A stretch of DNA of 38,025 bases. It comes from Legionellales bacterium (GTDB lineage Bacteria > Pseudomonadota > Gammaproteobacteria > Comchoanobacterales > Comchoanobacteraceae). This document shows positions 17,625 to 26,344 of this stretch, piece by piece; position 1 is the first letter of the stretch, and the number at the start of each line of letters is the position of its first letter. The stretch is from assembly GCA_002722435.1 (NCBI GenBank), contig PBLX01000002.1:1-38025 (forward strand). Direction: 5' to 3'. The notes beneath the pieces were generated by a model. It was not told the DNA's origin and made no database searches. It worked only from the letters and a program-made list of their open reading frames with translations. The translations under genes and the position numbers were made by a program.

Positions 17625-18533
17625 ATGGCATATCAAACTGGTGATACAATCCTAGACGATCACTATAACGACTTTGCAACAAGTGTTAATGCAGTATGGG
17701 GCACAGGATCAAGTGATTCAGGATACGGAAACAGTACAACAGTTTCCGCAGTGGATACAAGCACAACAGTCCAAGCAAGTCAATGGACAACGCTTATAGC
17801 AAGAATTACCAGTAGTGCTTCACATCAAGGATCAAGTATTACAGCAATTACTAATCCTAGTGCAGGAGATCAGATTGAAGCATTTTCAGCCCTAAGCACA
17901 AATATTGCAACCATTACTACAAACAGATTAAACGTGCATGCACGCCAGAGTGCAGTATCAGTAAACAGAGATCAGACAGCAACTTTTACTGGCACCCTCA
18001 CTTTTGAAGATAAGTGGGTATGGGGTAGTGCAAACGCCGCACGTTTCTTCTTTAACTTGGGCGGCCGCCTAAGTGTAAGTGGTTCACTAAGTGGACACAC
18101 ATCAGATACAAAAGCGGATAACTGGGCAAGTTTATTAACTGCCGCAGGTACATACCAAGTTACTGCACAAGCATCAGGTAAAAGCGGGGGCTCTGGATCT
18201 GCAGATACAAATAATACAAACTTGGGCTATTATGATATGGGAACAAGTTATACAATTGGATTTAAACAATTTGAGGATACTAGTCCATATACAGCAAGTT
18301 TTGTACAATGGGAATGGAAAACTGCTAGTAGTGGTGCGGAAGTGCATGCAAAATGCACCTGGAACGATGCAGCCGCTGATAACACAGGATTTAATAAGTC
18401 AATCTACAACGTGCAAGACCAAGTAGATGGCACACAGCGTATGGTGTTTGCTTATGAAAAGCATAATACAACACACATTGCAGACAATGGTGGTAGTATT
18501 ACACAGACCAGCGTGACACTCTCACACGCTTAA
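17625..18533 (+). CDS. Phage virion structural protein, unknown (302 aa)
   Basis: The N-terminus (MAYQTGDTILDDHYNDFATSV, then NAVWGTGSSDSGYGN) matches a type of marine phage structural protein found beside fibre genes. The body is Thr/Ser/Ala rich with aromatic beta strands (for example FEDKWVWGS, YTIGFKQF, VQWEWKT). No enzymatic motif is visible. The gene starts 13 nt after the previous stop, with GGAG 6 nt before ATG 17625, and is the last gene of the structural module; the next gene has its own strong promoter. Confidence 0.7.
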   Translation: MAYQTGDTILDDHYNDFATSVNAVWGTGSSDSGYGNSTTVSAVDTSTTVQASQWTTLIARITSSASHQGSSITAITNPSAGDQIEAFSALSTNIATITTNRLNVHARQSAVSVNRDQTATFTGTLTFEDKWVWGSANAARFFFNLGGRLSVSGSLSGHTSDTKADNWASLLTAAGTYQVTAQASGKSGGSGSADTNNTNLGYYDMGTSYTIGFKQFEDTSPYTASFVQWEWKTASSGAEVHAKCTWNDAAADNTGFNKSIYNVQDQVDGTQRMVFAYEKHNTTHIADNGGSITQTSVTLSHA

Positions 18534-18553
18534 TAATAATAAAAATATTACTA

Positions 18554-18582
18554 TTGACAGGCGCTACGGCGCCTGTTATAAT
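18554..18582 (+). promoter_or_regulatory. Perfect sigma70-type promoter with extended -10
   Basis: TTGACA at 18554-18559 and TATAAT at 18577-18582 are separated by 17 bp, and TG at 18574-18575 gives an extended -10 (TGTTATAAT). All consensus positions match. The predicted start, about 7 nt after the -10, is near 18589, at or beside the ATG at 18590. It marks the switch from late structural genes to the accessory operon and would be read by the unmodified host RNA polymerase, suggesting early or middle expression. Confidence 0.8.
18557..18576 (+). repeat. GC-rich inverted repeat filling the promoter spacer
   Basis: Arms ACAGGCGC and GCGCCTGT (8 bp, perfect) flank a TACG loop; a G:U and a T:A pair could extend the stem. 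As RNA this is a C(UACG)G-type tetraloop hairpin, well placed to stop or protect the upstream late transcript, though no U-tract follows. As DNA it could be an operator for a dimeric repressor lying between -35 and -10. Confidence 0.75.
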
Positions 18583-18589
18583 ATCAAGC

Positions 18590-18934
18590 ATGGAAAACTT
18601 AGAAAAATATGCTAGTGAGCGATTCGAGCTCAATAGACAAAAACAAACACTAAAAGAACAACAACAGCAACGTCTTAGCGTGACATACAATGGCGGACTA
18701 TTCTATGTTGATATAAATCTAATGACATATCTAAGTATGCGTGTAACAAACGCTGGCTTATTCCAGCAAAGCAGAGAAGATATTATTCCCGACAGTTACG
18801 ATACTCCCATTAAAATTGATGTTCAGGATCTGCTTGTGTTATGTGATCAACGCTGGAAAGAAGTACACAATGACTGGTACAATGAGTACGAGGAACTTAA
18901 AACAAAGCGCAAAGTAAAAGACGTTGCCGTCTAA
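18590..18934 (+). CDS. Unknown phage protein, first gene of accessory operon (114 aa)
   Basis: I do not recognise a family. The N-terminus is highly charged with a Gln-run (about residues 1-28, coiled-coil-like), followed by a compact domain (RLSVTYNGGLFYVDINLMTYL) and a Lys/Glu-rich C-terminal helix. I chose ATG 18590; the in-frame TTG at 18554 is itself the first codon of the -35 box and is rejected. No Shine-Dalgarno sequence precedes the ATG and the predicted transcription start is next to it, so a leaderless mRNA is likely. As the first gene under the strong promoter it could be regulatory, but nothing in it proves that. Confidence 0.7.
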   Translation: MENLEKYASERFELNRQKQTLKEQQQQRLSVTYNGGLFYVDINLMTYLSMRVTNAGLFQQSREDIIPDSYDTPIKIDVQDLLVLCDQRWKEVHNDWYNEYEELKTKRKVKDVAV

Positions 18935-19682
18935 GGGTGTACTGATATTATACAGTAATAGTGCGCAGTTGGACTATTATAAACTTAGCAAACTGTGCTC
19001 GCGTCTTGCTGAACAATATTTAAATGTGCCCTGTACTATACAGTACATAGAACCTGAACAAACTAATTTTAGGACATTTCGTTATCCAGAAAACACACTT
19101 GAAAAAACTGAATGGAATAATATTGGCAGGTTTAGTGCATTAGATTTGTCTCCATATGATGAAACAATTCTATTGGATTCAGATTATATTGTACAATCTA
19201 ATACACTAGCAAATTATTTTGGTTGTGATCATGACTTTATATGTCATAACAAAAGTTGGGATGTAACAGGTAATGATGTATTTAGACATGATCAATATAT
19301 GACACAAAACAAATTTGAGATGCGTTGGGCAACTGTAATATATTTCAAAAAAACACAAAAATCAAAACAAATTTTTGACACGTGGCGTAGTGTATATGAA
19401 AACTATGATTACTATAGTAAGTTATTTGGCTTTCGTCGAACACCTTTCCGTAATGATTTCGCAATGAGTATAGCACATCAAATATGCAACGGATACAAAA
19501 ACTCATATACTTTTAACTATGACTTGCCTGCATTAAGTTCTAGTGATAGTGTGCTTGATTATAACAAGGGAAAATGGTTATTAAAGTATGAATATAAAAA
19601 CACACATAACGTAATGCGTTACACAGGTGATCTCCACATTATGAACAAACACAGTTTACTGGAAATAGCAGATAAGTTATGA
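18924..19682 (+). CDS. Putative glycosyltransferase-like protein (252 aa)
   Basis: Looks like a nucleotide-sugar (GT-A type) glycosyltransferase: a DSD motif at residues 85-87 in the strand context ETILLDSDYIV, where DxD would bind a metal-nucleotide sugar, with an N-terminal beta/alpha start (GVLILYSNSAQ). It ends with an aromatic-rich C-terminal region. The closest partner is the next gene, with an E-T-x-x-x-(D/E)-S-D core in the same context. The start is uncertain: TTG 18924 overlaps the previous stop and no ATG is nearby. The two genes overlap by 4 nt (ATGA). Acceptor and sugar are unknown; annotation rests on the DxD motif and size. Confidence 0.55.
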   Translation: MPSKGVLILYSNSAQLDYYKLSKLCSRLAEQYLNVPCTIQYIEPEQTNFRTFRYPENTLEKTEWNNIGRFSALDLSPYDETILLDSDYIVQSNTLANYFGCDHDFICHNKSWDVTGNDVFRHDQYMTQNKFEMRWATVIYFKKTQKSKQIFDTWRSVYENYDYYSKLFGFRRTPFRNDFAMSIAHQICNGYKNSYTFNYDLPALSSSDSVLDYNKGKWLLKYEYKNTHNVMRYTGDLHIMNKHSLLEIADKL

Positions 19683-20485
19683 ATCCAAAAACAAAAGATC
19701 AAGGCTATTTAACATTTGCACAGGGCGAACAGTATTTGCAGTGCGCATATCTACTTGCACTAAGTGTCAAAACATACTGTAATATAAATGACTTCACAGT
19801 TGTTACAGACTGTGATGTTCCAGAATATATGTTAGCAGCGTTTGATCAGGTTATGCATTTGGATACACTGCCTGTATTTGCAAACGAATGTTTAGCCTGG
19901 ACACTGACTCCCTATCGTGAAACTTTTAAAGTGGAAAGTGATATGTTAATTACAAGTAATATAGATCACTGGTGGGCAGGTTGTAGATTGCGTGACGTAA
20001 CATTTACTATAAAAATTTGTAACTATCGCGGTCAAATTGTTAATGATACAAAGTACAGACAGATGTGGCAGGAAAACCAATTATGCAACGCTTACAATGG
20101 CTTTATGTACTTCCGCCATTGTGTTGAGACTAAGGAGTTCTTCCATCGCTGTCGTATAGTTTTGGATCATTTTGATATGTATAAAAATAAAATACTAAGT
20201 AACTGTAGACACGAATATGCAGACACTGATGTGTTTATGAGTATTGCTGCAACTGAACTTGGTACGGAATTGTTTAGTGTGCCAACACTTGATTACCCTA
20301 CATTTACTCATATGAAACCTCACATCAATAATTTTAACACAGATGACTGGCGAGATAGTGTACATTGGGCACTTACGGATGACATGATATTTTGTGTAAA
20401 TGGATATGCACAAACAAGGCCTTTTCATTACTATCATAAAGATTTTTGCACACAGGAGTTAATAGAAAGATATGAAAGACTATAG
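19679..20485 (+). CDS. Putative glycosyltransferase-like protein (268 aa)
   Basis: Probable relative of the preceding gene. The N-terminus GYLTFAQGEQYLQCAYLLAL resembles family-8-like transferases that act on stored residues. A TPYRETFKVESDMLI segment places an ESD at residues 86-88, equivalent to the DSD of its neighbour. Conserved-looking CNAYNGFMYFRH and a late HYYHKDF segment are also visible. ATG 19679 forms an ATGA overlap with the upstream stop. The sugar and acceptor are unknown. A replacement of D by E in the DxD is tolerated in some families but lowers confidence. Confidence 0.55.
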   Translation: MNPKTKDQGYLTFAQGEQYLQCAYLLALSVKTYCNINDFTVVTDCDVPEYMLAAFDQVMHLDTLPVFANECLAWTLTPYRETFKVESDMLITSNIDHWWAGCRLRDVTFTIKICNYRGQIVNDTKYRQMWQENQLCNAYNGFMYFRHCVETKEFFHRCRIVLDHFDMYKNKILSNCRHEYADTDVFMSIAATELGTELFSVPTLDYPTFTHMKPHINNFNTDDWRDSVHWALTDDMIFCVNGYAQTRPFHYYHKDFCTQELIERYERL

Positions 20486-20765
20486 CGAATTTTTTGAAGT
20501 AGCAGATGCACTGGATAACACTTCTCAAAAAATTATGCAACATAGATTGTATTTTGATGATGAAGGTGCTATAATAGATATATCCTATGAAGAACACGAT
20601 GGAAACTTTATTATAATTACAGAAGATGAATACAATGCCTGTTACATGAAACGAAATGACTATACAGTAATAGATCAAAAACTGGTTTTTACTCCTCCCA
20701 AACGTAGAAACTGGTATTTGAAACAGGACGAACTAGAAAGGAACCCCTACACATGCAACAAGTAA
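20472..20765 (+). CDS. Unknown small acidic phage protein (97 aa)
   Basis: No family recognised. The first half is acidic (EFFEVADALDNTS, then YFDDEGAIIDISYEEHDGN); the end is basic and aromatic (KRRNWYLKQDELERNPY). It overlaps the previous gene by 14 nt and the next by 13 nt, so it is firmly inside the operon. It has no Cys pair, signal peptide or membrane segment. It could be an accessory subunit or, less likely, a peptide substrate for the radical SAM enzymes downstream. Confidence 0.6.
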   Translation: MKDYSEFFEVADALDNTSQKIMQHRLYFDDEGAIIDISYEEHDGNFIIITEDEYNACYMKRNDYTVIDQKLVFTPPKRRNWYLKQDELERNPYTCNK

Positions 20766-21523
20766 TAGACACTGGAGTGCAAAGAGGAATAGGCGGGACA
20801 GAAATTATTCGACCTTTTGGACCTGTAATTGTAAAAGCAGAAATACCGGAACAGACACAGAATGATCTAATAGATCTATTTGAACGCAACGGTGAAGCAA
20901 CAGATCATAGTATGAATCTTGCGGGTAATATGAGTCGCGAATTTACTATTGACGATAAAGTTCTGGACGCAGAACAAGCAAACCGTTTTGTACAATTACT
21001 TGCGGACGGAAGTGCTGAACTATACAAGTATAGTAAAATGGTACAATGGGAAAATTTTAAACGCAGTGCTACTAATGAACATATTGCAATTGTTGATGCA
21101 AGAATAAATGATATGAATCTAACTTGTGCTATACACCAAAGTTGGGGAAACATTAGTGTAGCGGGCGACTTCAATCCAATGCACACGCATACAGGACTAA
21201 TTAGTGGTGTTGGTTATCTTCGTTTGCCCGATACTATTGAAGAAGAATGGCAACGTGAAGATCATGATCCTAGTGCAGGCATGATTGCTTTCATGAACGG
21301 AAATAGTCAAAATTTAATGACTAACGTATTAAGAATAAAGCCAGAAGTTGGCATGATCTATTTCTTCCCTGCTTGGTTACTGCATGAAGTGTATCCTTTC
21401 CGAAGCACAGGAGAACGCTGGAGTTTTAGTTTTAACACAACTATTGAAAACTTAAACGCAGATATAGATCTTACAAATGAAGATAAAATAGCAATGCAAG
21501 AGGCAAGAGATGCAAAAGATTGA
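20753..21523 (+). CDS. 2OG-Fe(II) oxygenase family protein (256 aa)
   Basis: Putative Fe(II)/2-oxoglutarate-dependent dioxygenase of the phage TIGR02466-like type. The double-stranded beta-helix core carries H144-T-H146 (NPMHTHTGLISGVGYL), a distal H211 (WLLHEVYPF) and an arginine at 222 (GERWSFSFN) suited to bind the 2OG carboxylate. An H-x-H rather than H-x-D/E metal site is seen in members of this family. Likely activity is hydroxylation or oxidation of an unknown small molecule, sugar or base. It lies between two glycosyltransferase-like genes, overlapping both neighbours, and would need Fe(II) like the Fe-S enzymes downstream. Confidence 0.8.
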   Translation: MQQVIDTGVQRGIGGTEIIRPFGPVIVKAEIPEQTQNDLIDLFERNGEATDHSMNLAGNMSREFTIDDKVLDAEQANRFVQLLADGSAELYKYSKMVQWENFKRSATNEHIAIVDARINDMNLTCAIHQSWGNISVAGDFNPMHTHTGLISGVGYLRLPDTIEEEWQREDHDPSAGMIAFMNGNSQNLMTNVLRIKPEVGMIYFFPAWLLHEVYPFRSTGERWSFSFNTTIENLNADIDLTNEDKIAMQEARDAKD

Positions 21524-22421
21524 TGTAGCAGATCTTGATTGTATATATCTAAGTTACGATGAACCTAAAAAAGAGGAGTTCTGGGTAAAGATACAAAACA
21601 TGGTGCCCTGGGCAAAACGTGTTGACGGAGTACAAGGAAGTGATGCTGCACACAAAAAGGCAGCGGATGCAAGTGATACGGAACGCTTTATTCTTATTGA
21701 CGGCGACAACATGCCTTTTAGTGAATTTTTTGATATTACACTAGATATTGAGGACAAATATTCTGATTGTGTGTTTCGTTGGAAAGCAGTAAATGAAATA
21801 AATGGACTAATGTATGGCAATGGTGGACTAAGTTGTTGGACTAAAACTTTTGTACAAAACATGCGCACACACGAAGCAAGCGATGGCACAGATAAAACTA
21901 GTGTAGAGTTTTGTTATGATCCAAAATATCTAGCAATGAATAATGTATACAGTGTAACCTATCCTAACGGCAGTGCTAAACATGCATGGCGTGCTGGCTT
22001 TAGAGAGGGTGTAAAGATGTGTTTACGCAATGGTACAAAGCCTTCTCTTACTGAATTCGAAGACATGGTACACAAGTCAAACTTTGATAGACTAAGTATA
22101 TGGCATAACGTGGGCAGAGATGTAGAGAATGGCTCCCATGCAATTAACGGCGCACGAATTGGCACATACATGACTATGCTTACAGATTGGGACTATACTG
22201 ATGTGCAATGGTTTGAAAATTTAGAAAATATATATGCTACCTATAATCCTACGGACATGCCTGAGATAAATGGCGCATTAATGACTAGACTGGGATTGCC
22301 CATGCTTGATATGAATGTTAAAGAAAGTTCATTTTTTAAAAAATATTATGCACAAACCTACTGTCCAGCAGATCCTATGACACTAGAGATAGATGCAATA
22401 AGGAAACATGAAGGCTGGTGA
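21510..22421 (+). CDS. Putative glycosyltransferase-like protein (303 aa)
   Basis: Resembles a marine phage glycosyltransferase-like family: LDCIYLSYDEP start, VPWAKRVDGVQGSDAAHKKA, then ERFILIDGDNMPF with DGD at residues 64-66 as the candidate DxD metal/nucleotide-sugar motif. The C-terminal half (HAWRAGFREGVKMCLRNG, then NGARIGTYMTML) is unassigned. It starts at ATG 21510, overlapping the oxygenase by 14 nt, and its stop overlaps the GTG start of the first radical SAM gene. Third of three DxD proteins in the cluster. Donor and acceptor unknown. Confidence 0.6.
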   Translation: MQKIDVADLDCIYLSYDEPKKEEFWVKIQNMVPWAKRVDGVQGSDAAHKKAADASDTERFILIDGDNMPFSEFFDITLDIEDKYSDCVFRWKAVNEINGLMYGNGGLSCWTKTFVQNMRTHEASDGTDKTSVEFCYDPKYLAMNNVYSVTYPNGSAKHAWRAGFREGVKMCLRNGTKPSLTEFEDMVHKSNFDRLSIWHNVGRDVENGSHAINGARIGTYMTMLTDWDYTDVQWFENLENIYATYNPTDMPEINGALMTRLGLPMLDMNVKESSFFKKYYAQTYCPADPMTLEIDAIRKHEGW

Positions 22422-23788
22422 GCGATTATTATAACGATGCAGTTGCCGCTAGGACACGACTGGCTACAGTAAGCAATAGTTTTTGTTTGGCTAAATGGAA
22501 GCAGGTAAGTCTACATCTAACAACAGGTCATACAAACAGTTGTTATCATCCTCCTTTACATCCGATACCTGTTGAACCACTTGCGGACAATCCCAGCGCA
22601 CTACACAATACTGCACACAAAAAGCAATCACGCACTGAAATGATGGCAGGTATACGGTGTTCTGACTGTAATTACTGCTGGAATATTGAAAGTCAGGGTA
22701 ACATGAGTGATCGTCACTATCGCAGTGGCGAACCCTGGGCAATGGATAGTTTTGATGAAATAATACTAGATCCTCTTGCTGATGTTAATCCTAGTTATGT
22801 GGAGGTAAATTTTAACAATGTATGTAATCTTAAATGTAGTTATTGTAGTCCTCAGTTTAGCAGCATGTGGACAACTGAAACAAACGAACACGGAGCATGG
22901 CCAACAACTGTACCACACAATGCCCCAGAACACTTTTCCGGAAAACGCAGGGCCATTCCAAATAGAGAAGAAAATCCCTACAGAGAAGCCTTTTGGCGTT
23001 GGTGGCCAACGCTGTACCCCAATCTAAAACATTTTAGAATGACAGGTGGTGAGCCCACTATGGATCCAAATACATATCGTGTGTTTGATTATGTATTGGA
23101 TAATCCAAAGTCTGACCTGCATCTTAACACTACAAGTAACTTTAGTGTTGACAAACGTGTGTGGGACAAGTACAAAGGCTATGTGCAGAAACTGTGCGAA
23201 GGTGAACAGATAGAACACTTTATGCAGTTTGTAAGTCTGGACACCTGGGGCAGTCAAGCAGAATATATACGACATGGACTGGACTTTGAACTTGCTATAA
23301 ATAGATGTGAAGAGTTTATAAGAGACGTGCCGTATCGTAGCAGTTTAACTTTCATTATTACAATGAATAATTTAAGTATTCTAAGTTTAAAAAAACTTTT
23401 GGAATACATTGTTTATTTGCGTAAAACATACACTGATACATATCAACGTGTGTGGTTCGATACACCTCTATTGTATACACCTGACTGGCAAAGCATGCAA
23501 ATATTACCCATGGAGTATCAAATAGTAATGCAGGATTGTATACAGTATATGGAAAATAACATGCATGAAATGCATGGATTTAAAGACTATGAAGTTTTAA
23601 AAATGCAACGTGATTTAGATTGGATGCTAAAGGGTACCACAGACGTGGAACGGAAACGTGCTGACTTTTTTAAGTTTTTTACAGAACATGATCGAAGACG
23701 TGGCACAGACTTTCTAAATACATTTCCAGAAATGAGTAGTTTTTGGCAACAGTGTGAGTACTATGCAAACAGATCTACTTCTAATTAA
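22418..23788 (+). CDS. Twitch-domain radical SAM protein 1 (456 aa)
   Basis: Radical SAM enzyme with the [4Fe-4S] motif CNLKCSYC (C136, C140, C143) and a GGEP motif (210-213) for SAM binding. An N-terminal cysteine set (C23, C42, C81, C84, C87, in SFCLAKW, SCYHP and CSDCNYCW) fits a twitch-type auxiliary Fe-S cluster, unusually placed before the core. The C-terminus ends with DRRRGTDFLNTFPEM, a tail shared with four others here. Start GTG 22418 overlaps the upstream TGA (GTGA). Radical SAM/twitch enzymes perform radical H-abstraction chemistry such as dehydrogenation or cyclisation; its substrate is unknown. Belongs to subtype A with radical SAM 2 and 3. Confidence 0.85.
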   Translation: MSDYYNDAVAARTRLATVSNSFCLAKWKQVSLHLTTGHTNSCYHPPLHPIPVEPLADNPSALHNTAHKKQSRTEMMAGIRCSDCNYCWNIESQGNMSDRHYRSGEPWAMDSFDEIILDPLADVNPSYVEVNFNNVCNLKCSYCSPQFSSMWTTETNEHGAWPTTVPHNAPEHFSGKRRAIPNREENPYREAFWRWWPTLYPNLKHFRMTGGEPTMDPNTYRVFDYVLDNPKSDLHLNTTSNFSVDKRVWDKYKGYVQKLCEGEQIEHFMQFVSLDTWGSQAEYIRHGLDFELAINRCEEFIRDVPYRSSLTFIITMNNLSILSLKKLLEYIVYLRKTYTDTYQRVWFDTPLLYTPDWQSMQILPMEYQIVMQDCIQYMENNMHEMHGFKDYEVLKMQRDLDWMLKGTTDVERKRADFFKFFTEHDRRRGTDFLNTFPEMSSFWQQCEYYANRSTSN

Positions 23789-25265
23789 TGTTCCTCGAAT
23801 AAGTTTAATTTATCCTCCAGCAGGCACCAGTTTGCTGAAAGGTGTAGTTGAGCAACAGGGATATACATGCAGAGTAAAAGATGCAAACTTTGAACTCTTA
23901 AACAGCATTAAGGATCCAGAACAGTTTGAAAATATTACAAATTATTTTACTATTCCAAATGCAACTATTACATCTGACTGTGCAAAAATTGTTAATGACT
24001 GGTATACTAGTTTAGTAGATTACATTGTGGATTTAGATCCAAGATATGTAGGCATTAGTGTTTTTACATTTGAATGTCAACGTGCAACACGAGAACTATG
24101 TGAACGTCTAAGAAAATATTATAAGGGTAATATTATAATTGGCGGTGCGGGACTAAGCACAACGGGTATTGCTACACAGATAAATGATTTCGGAAATAGT
24201 TTAAAAAATGCAGGACTAGTTGACTACTATGTAAGAGGCGAAGGTGAATACGCACTGGTGAACATACTAAAAGAATCTAATGGCGAAGGTATAAACAATG
24301 ACCGCTATGTTCAGATTGAAGACCTTAACAGTCTAGCATTTCCTAACTATGATGATGTTATTGATTACAATTATCATTATACAATAGGGAGGACACAACT
24401 GCCAGTAACTACAAGCCGTGGATGTGTTCGTCGCTGTAGTTTTTGTGATATACATGCGTTCTGGAAAAAATACACATACAGAAGCGGAAAAAATGTAGCA
24501 ACTGAAATGATTAGTCATTATGAAAAATATGGTGTGCAGGATTTCTTTTTTACAGATAGTTTAATAAATGGTAGTTTAAAAAGTTTTAGAGATTTATGTG
24601 CTGAACTCATAAACTACTATGAACAAAATAATTTGCCCAATGCTTTTTTTACCTGGGGCGGACAGTGGATAGTGCGAACTCCCAAGCAACTAATACCCAA
24701 AGACTACATTATGGCTGCTCGTGCAGGATTACAGGGGGTTGCTATGGGAATAGAAAGTTTAAGCGAACAAATACGCAAGGATATGAACAAGGGTTTCCTT
24801 AACACTGATCTTGACTATACACTGGAACAGTTTAGACAAACAGGAATAAACTGTTACTTCCTAATGATTGTAGGTTATCCAACAGAAACAGATGAACATC
24901 ATATAGAAACAATGCAACAGTTTACAAAATATCAGGGCTATGCAATAGATGGGACTATATTTGGTGTAAATTTAGGAGGAACACTTAGTATAGATGAAGG
25001 CTCGCCACTGCACAAAGACAGTATACACTATGGATTATCTCCAACACAGAACGACACAGAATTATTTGGACTAGACTGGACAAGCAAGGATAATCCAAAA
25101 CTAACCCTACTTGAACGCATAAATCGAAGAATAGAACTACAGGAATTGCTTATGGATTTAGGCTATACTGTATGGAACGGTGATCATCAATTAAAAAGAC
25201 TCAAGGCAAGTTATGAGCGTATTAAACAAAATACCTATCACTTTAAAGATATCCTACACTCATAG
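23763..25265 (+). CDS. B12-binding domain radical SAM protein (500 aa)
   Basis: Cobalamin-binding-domain radical SAM protein. The N-terminal half has a Rossmann-like region (LLLINVPRISLIYPPAG, YVGISVFTFE, then GNIIIGGAGLSTTG) typical of B12-binding domains in this class. The core has TSRGCVRRCSFCD with C221, C225 and C228, and later a GLQGVAMGIES strand. Members often methylate unactivated carbon or phosphorus or cyclise substrates; the reaction here is unknown. It is the only one of the seven radical SAM genes with this architecture. I prefer ATG 23763 to GTG 23754; both overlap the previous gene. Confidence 0.82.
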   Translation: MQTDLLLINVPRISLIYPPAGTSLLKGVVEQQGYTCRVKDANFELLNSIKDPEQFENITNYFTIPNATITSDCAKIVNDWYTSLVDYIVDLDPRYVGISVFTFECQRATRELCERLRKYYKGNIIIGGAGLSTTGIATQINDFGNSLKNAGLVDYYVRGEGEYALVNILKESNGEGINNDRYVQIEDLNSLAFPNYDDVIDYNYHYTIGRTQLPVTTSRGCVRRCSFCDIHAFWKKYTYRSGKNVATEMISHYEKYGVQDFFFTDSLINGSLKSFRDLCAELINYYEQNNLPNAFFTWGGQWIVRTPKQLIPKDYIMAARAGLQGVAMGIESLSEQIRKDMNKGFLNTDLDYTLEQFRQTGINCYFLMIVGYPTETDEHHIETMQQFTKYQGYAIDGTIFGVNLGGTLSIDEGSPLHKDSIHYGLSPTQNDTELFGLDWTSKDNPKLTLLERINRRIELQELLMDLGYTVWNGDHQLKRLKASYERIKQNTYHFKDILHS

Positions 25266-25722
25266 TGGCCGCAAAGACGGTGGCTGGCCCTTGTGTAGAA
25301 TATTATGGGACGCTGTACAGGTTGCTAACTTTAAAGCAGACGGTCAAGAAATAGAGTTCACTGTACTTCCTAAGCCAGAAGGTACAAGCACACTGATAGT
25401 TGAACACTATGGCAAAAATGTATATACTGAACATGATAAGTTTATAGAAGTAAAGGGCATATGGGTAAACAATATAGATCTTAAAAATATAATATGGGAA
25501 AGTATGCAGTATCCTATTGTTGCACCCTGGGACAAACCTTTTCAACAGGCAGGGAATCTATACATGGGGCATAATGGTCATATAGTTTGGCGTTTTGAGA
25601 ATCCTATATTGCTTGACATCCAACGTAGATTGGGTGTAAAACAGCAAGCACAGGAAGGTCAAGAAAGTACACGCACAGTGTTAAAAGAGATTAAAGAGTA
25701 TTTTGCAAATGAAACAGATTAA
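25213..25722 (+). CDS. Unknown phage protein flanking an oxygenase (169 aa)
   Basis: No family recognised. The sequence is beta-rich (ITLKISYTHSG, then STLIVEHYGKNVYTEHDKF, later NGHIVWRFENPILLDIQRRL) and resembles the shorter protein two genes downstream, sharing a YGK box and an NG...F...I C-terminal pattern. It overlaps the B12 radical SAM gene by 53 nt, the longest overlap in the operon. Together with its relative it brackets the second 2OG-Fe(II) oxygenase, suggesting a small subunit or binding partner; that is inference. Confidence 0.6.
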   Translation: MSVLNKIPITLKISYTHSGRKDGGWPLCRILWDAVQVANFKADGQEIEFTVLPKPEGTSTLIVEHYGKNVYTEHDKFIEVKGIWVNNIDLKNIIWESMQYPIVAPWDKPFQQAGNLYMGHNGHIVWRFENPILLDIQRRLGVKQQAQEGQESTRTVLKEIKEYFANETD

Positions 25723-26344
25723 AGATTTTTTTACACAAGAAGAATGTGATTGGTTTCTTTGGTATGACACAGTGCTACCAGAGACACGAGACAACGGGTT
25801 GCGTTATCAGTCTATGTGTCATTACGCTCAACCTTTTTTTGCAGATAAACTTAAAGAACTACAAGAGAAACTTCCTAAGAACGAAGAGATCACAACAGTT
25901 AATATAAATCATGACTATGGTGCAGGAGGCATACACAGTGATGGATATCTAGAACATGACAAAGAAGATAGCATTGCAAACAGTTACTTGATACCTATAA
26001 AGTACACAGGTGAAGAACGGTACTATACACTGGTGTTTAGTCAATTAAGTAGACGTGCAATAACTTTTAATGCTGAAACTGGTTTAGGCAATGCTGGTAT
26101 TACAACGTATAAACAAACTACAAGAGAAGAGTACGGATTGGACAATACACCATTTGAAAAAAGTGACTATGGTTTTCTAACACACTTAGACTATAATAGT
26201 CTTGCAGGATTTACAGTTGATAAGGTACACGAGTGGCAACTAGGTACAGCAATGCAATGGCCCAGAGAACGCTTTCATGTAAGTGCAAACTTTAGTGGAA
26301 ACTATCCTCGAAGTAGTGTGCTTATTTTAACGAGGTATACATGA
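25709..26344 (+). CDS. 2OG-Fe(II) oxygenase family protein (211 aa)
   Basis: Second putative Fe(II)/2OG dioxygenase. The candidate triad is H76-S-D78 (AGGIHSDGYL) and H190 in WPRERFHVSANF, giving a canonical H-x-D...H, with arginines near 201 or 207 as possible 2OG contacts. The strand pattern IPIKYTGEERYYTLVF matches the middle of phage members. The annotated start is ATG 25709; an in-frame TTG 2 codons upstream is less likely. Only weakly related to the first oxygenase (different metal site). It sits between two possibly paralogous unknown genes. Confidence 0.7.
   Translation: MKQIKDFFTQEECDWFLWYDTVLPETRDNGLRYQSMCHYAQPFFADKLKELQEKLPKNEEITTVNINHDYGAGGIHSDGYLEHDKEDSIANSYLIPIKYTGEERYYTLVFSQLSRRAITFNAETGLGNAGITTYKQTTREEYGLDNTPFEKSDYGFLTHLDYNSLAGFTVDKVHEWQLGTAMQWPRERFHVSANFSGNYPRSSVLILTRYT

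Noticed and set aside
18554..18589. N-terminal extension of the 114-residue protein from TTG 18554
   Set aside because: The TTG is the start of the -35 box and the added 12 residues come from the promoter hairpin; ATG 18590 is better.
23296..23303. TATAAATA, a perfect T4 late-promoter core, inside radical SAM 1
   Set aside because: It is within a coding region at ATA/AAT-rich codons, is not followed by the TATGCGGAG element or a gene start, and can occur by chance in AT-rich DNA.
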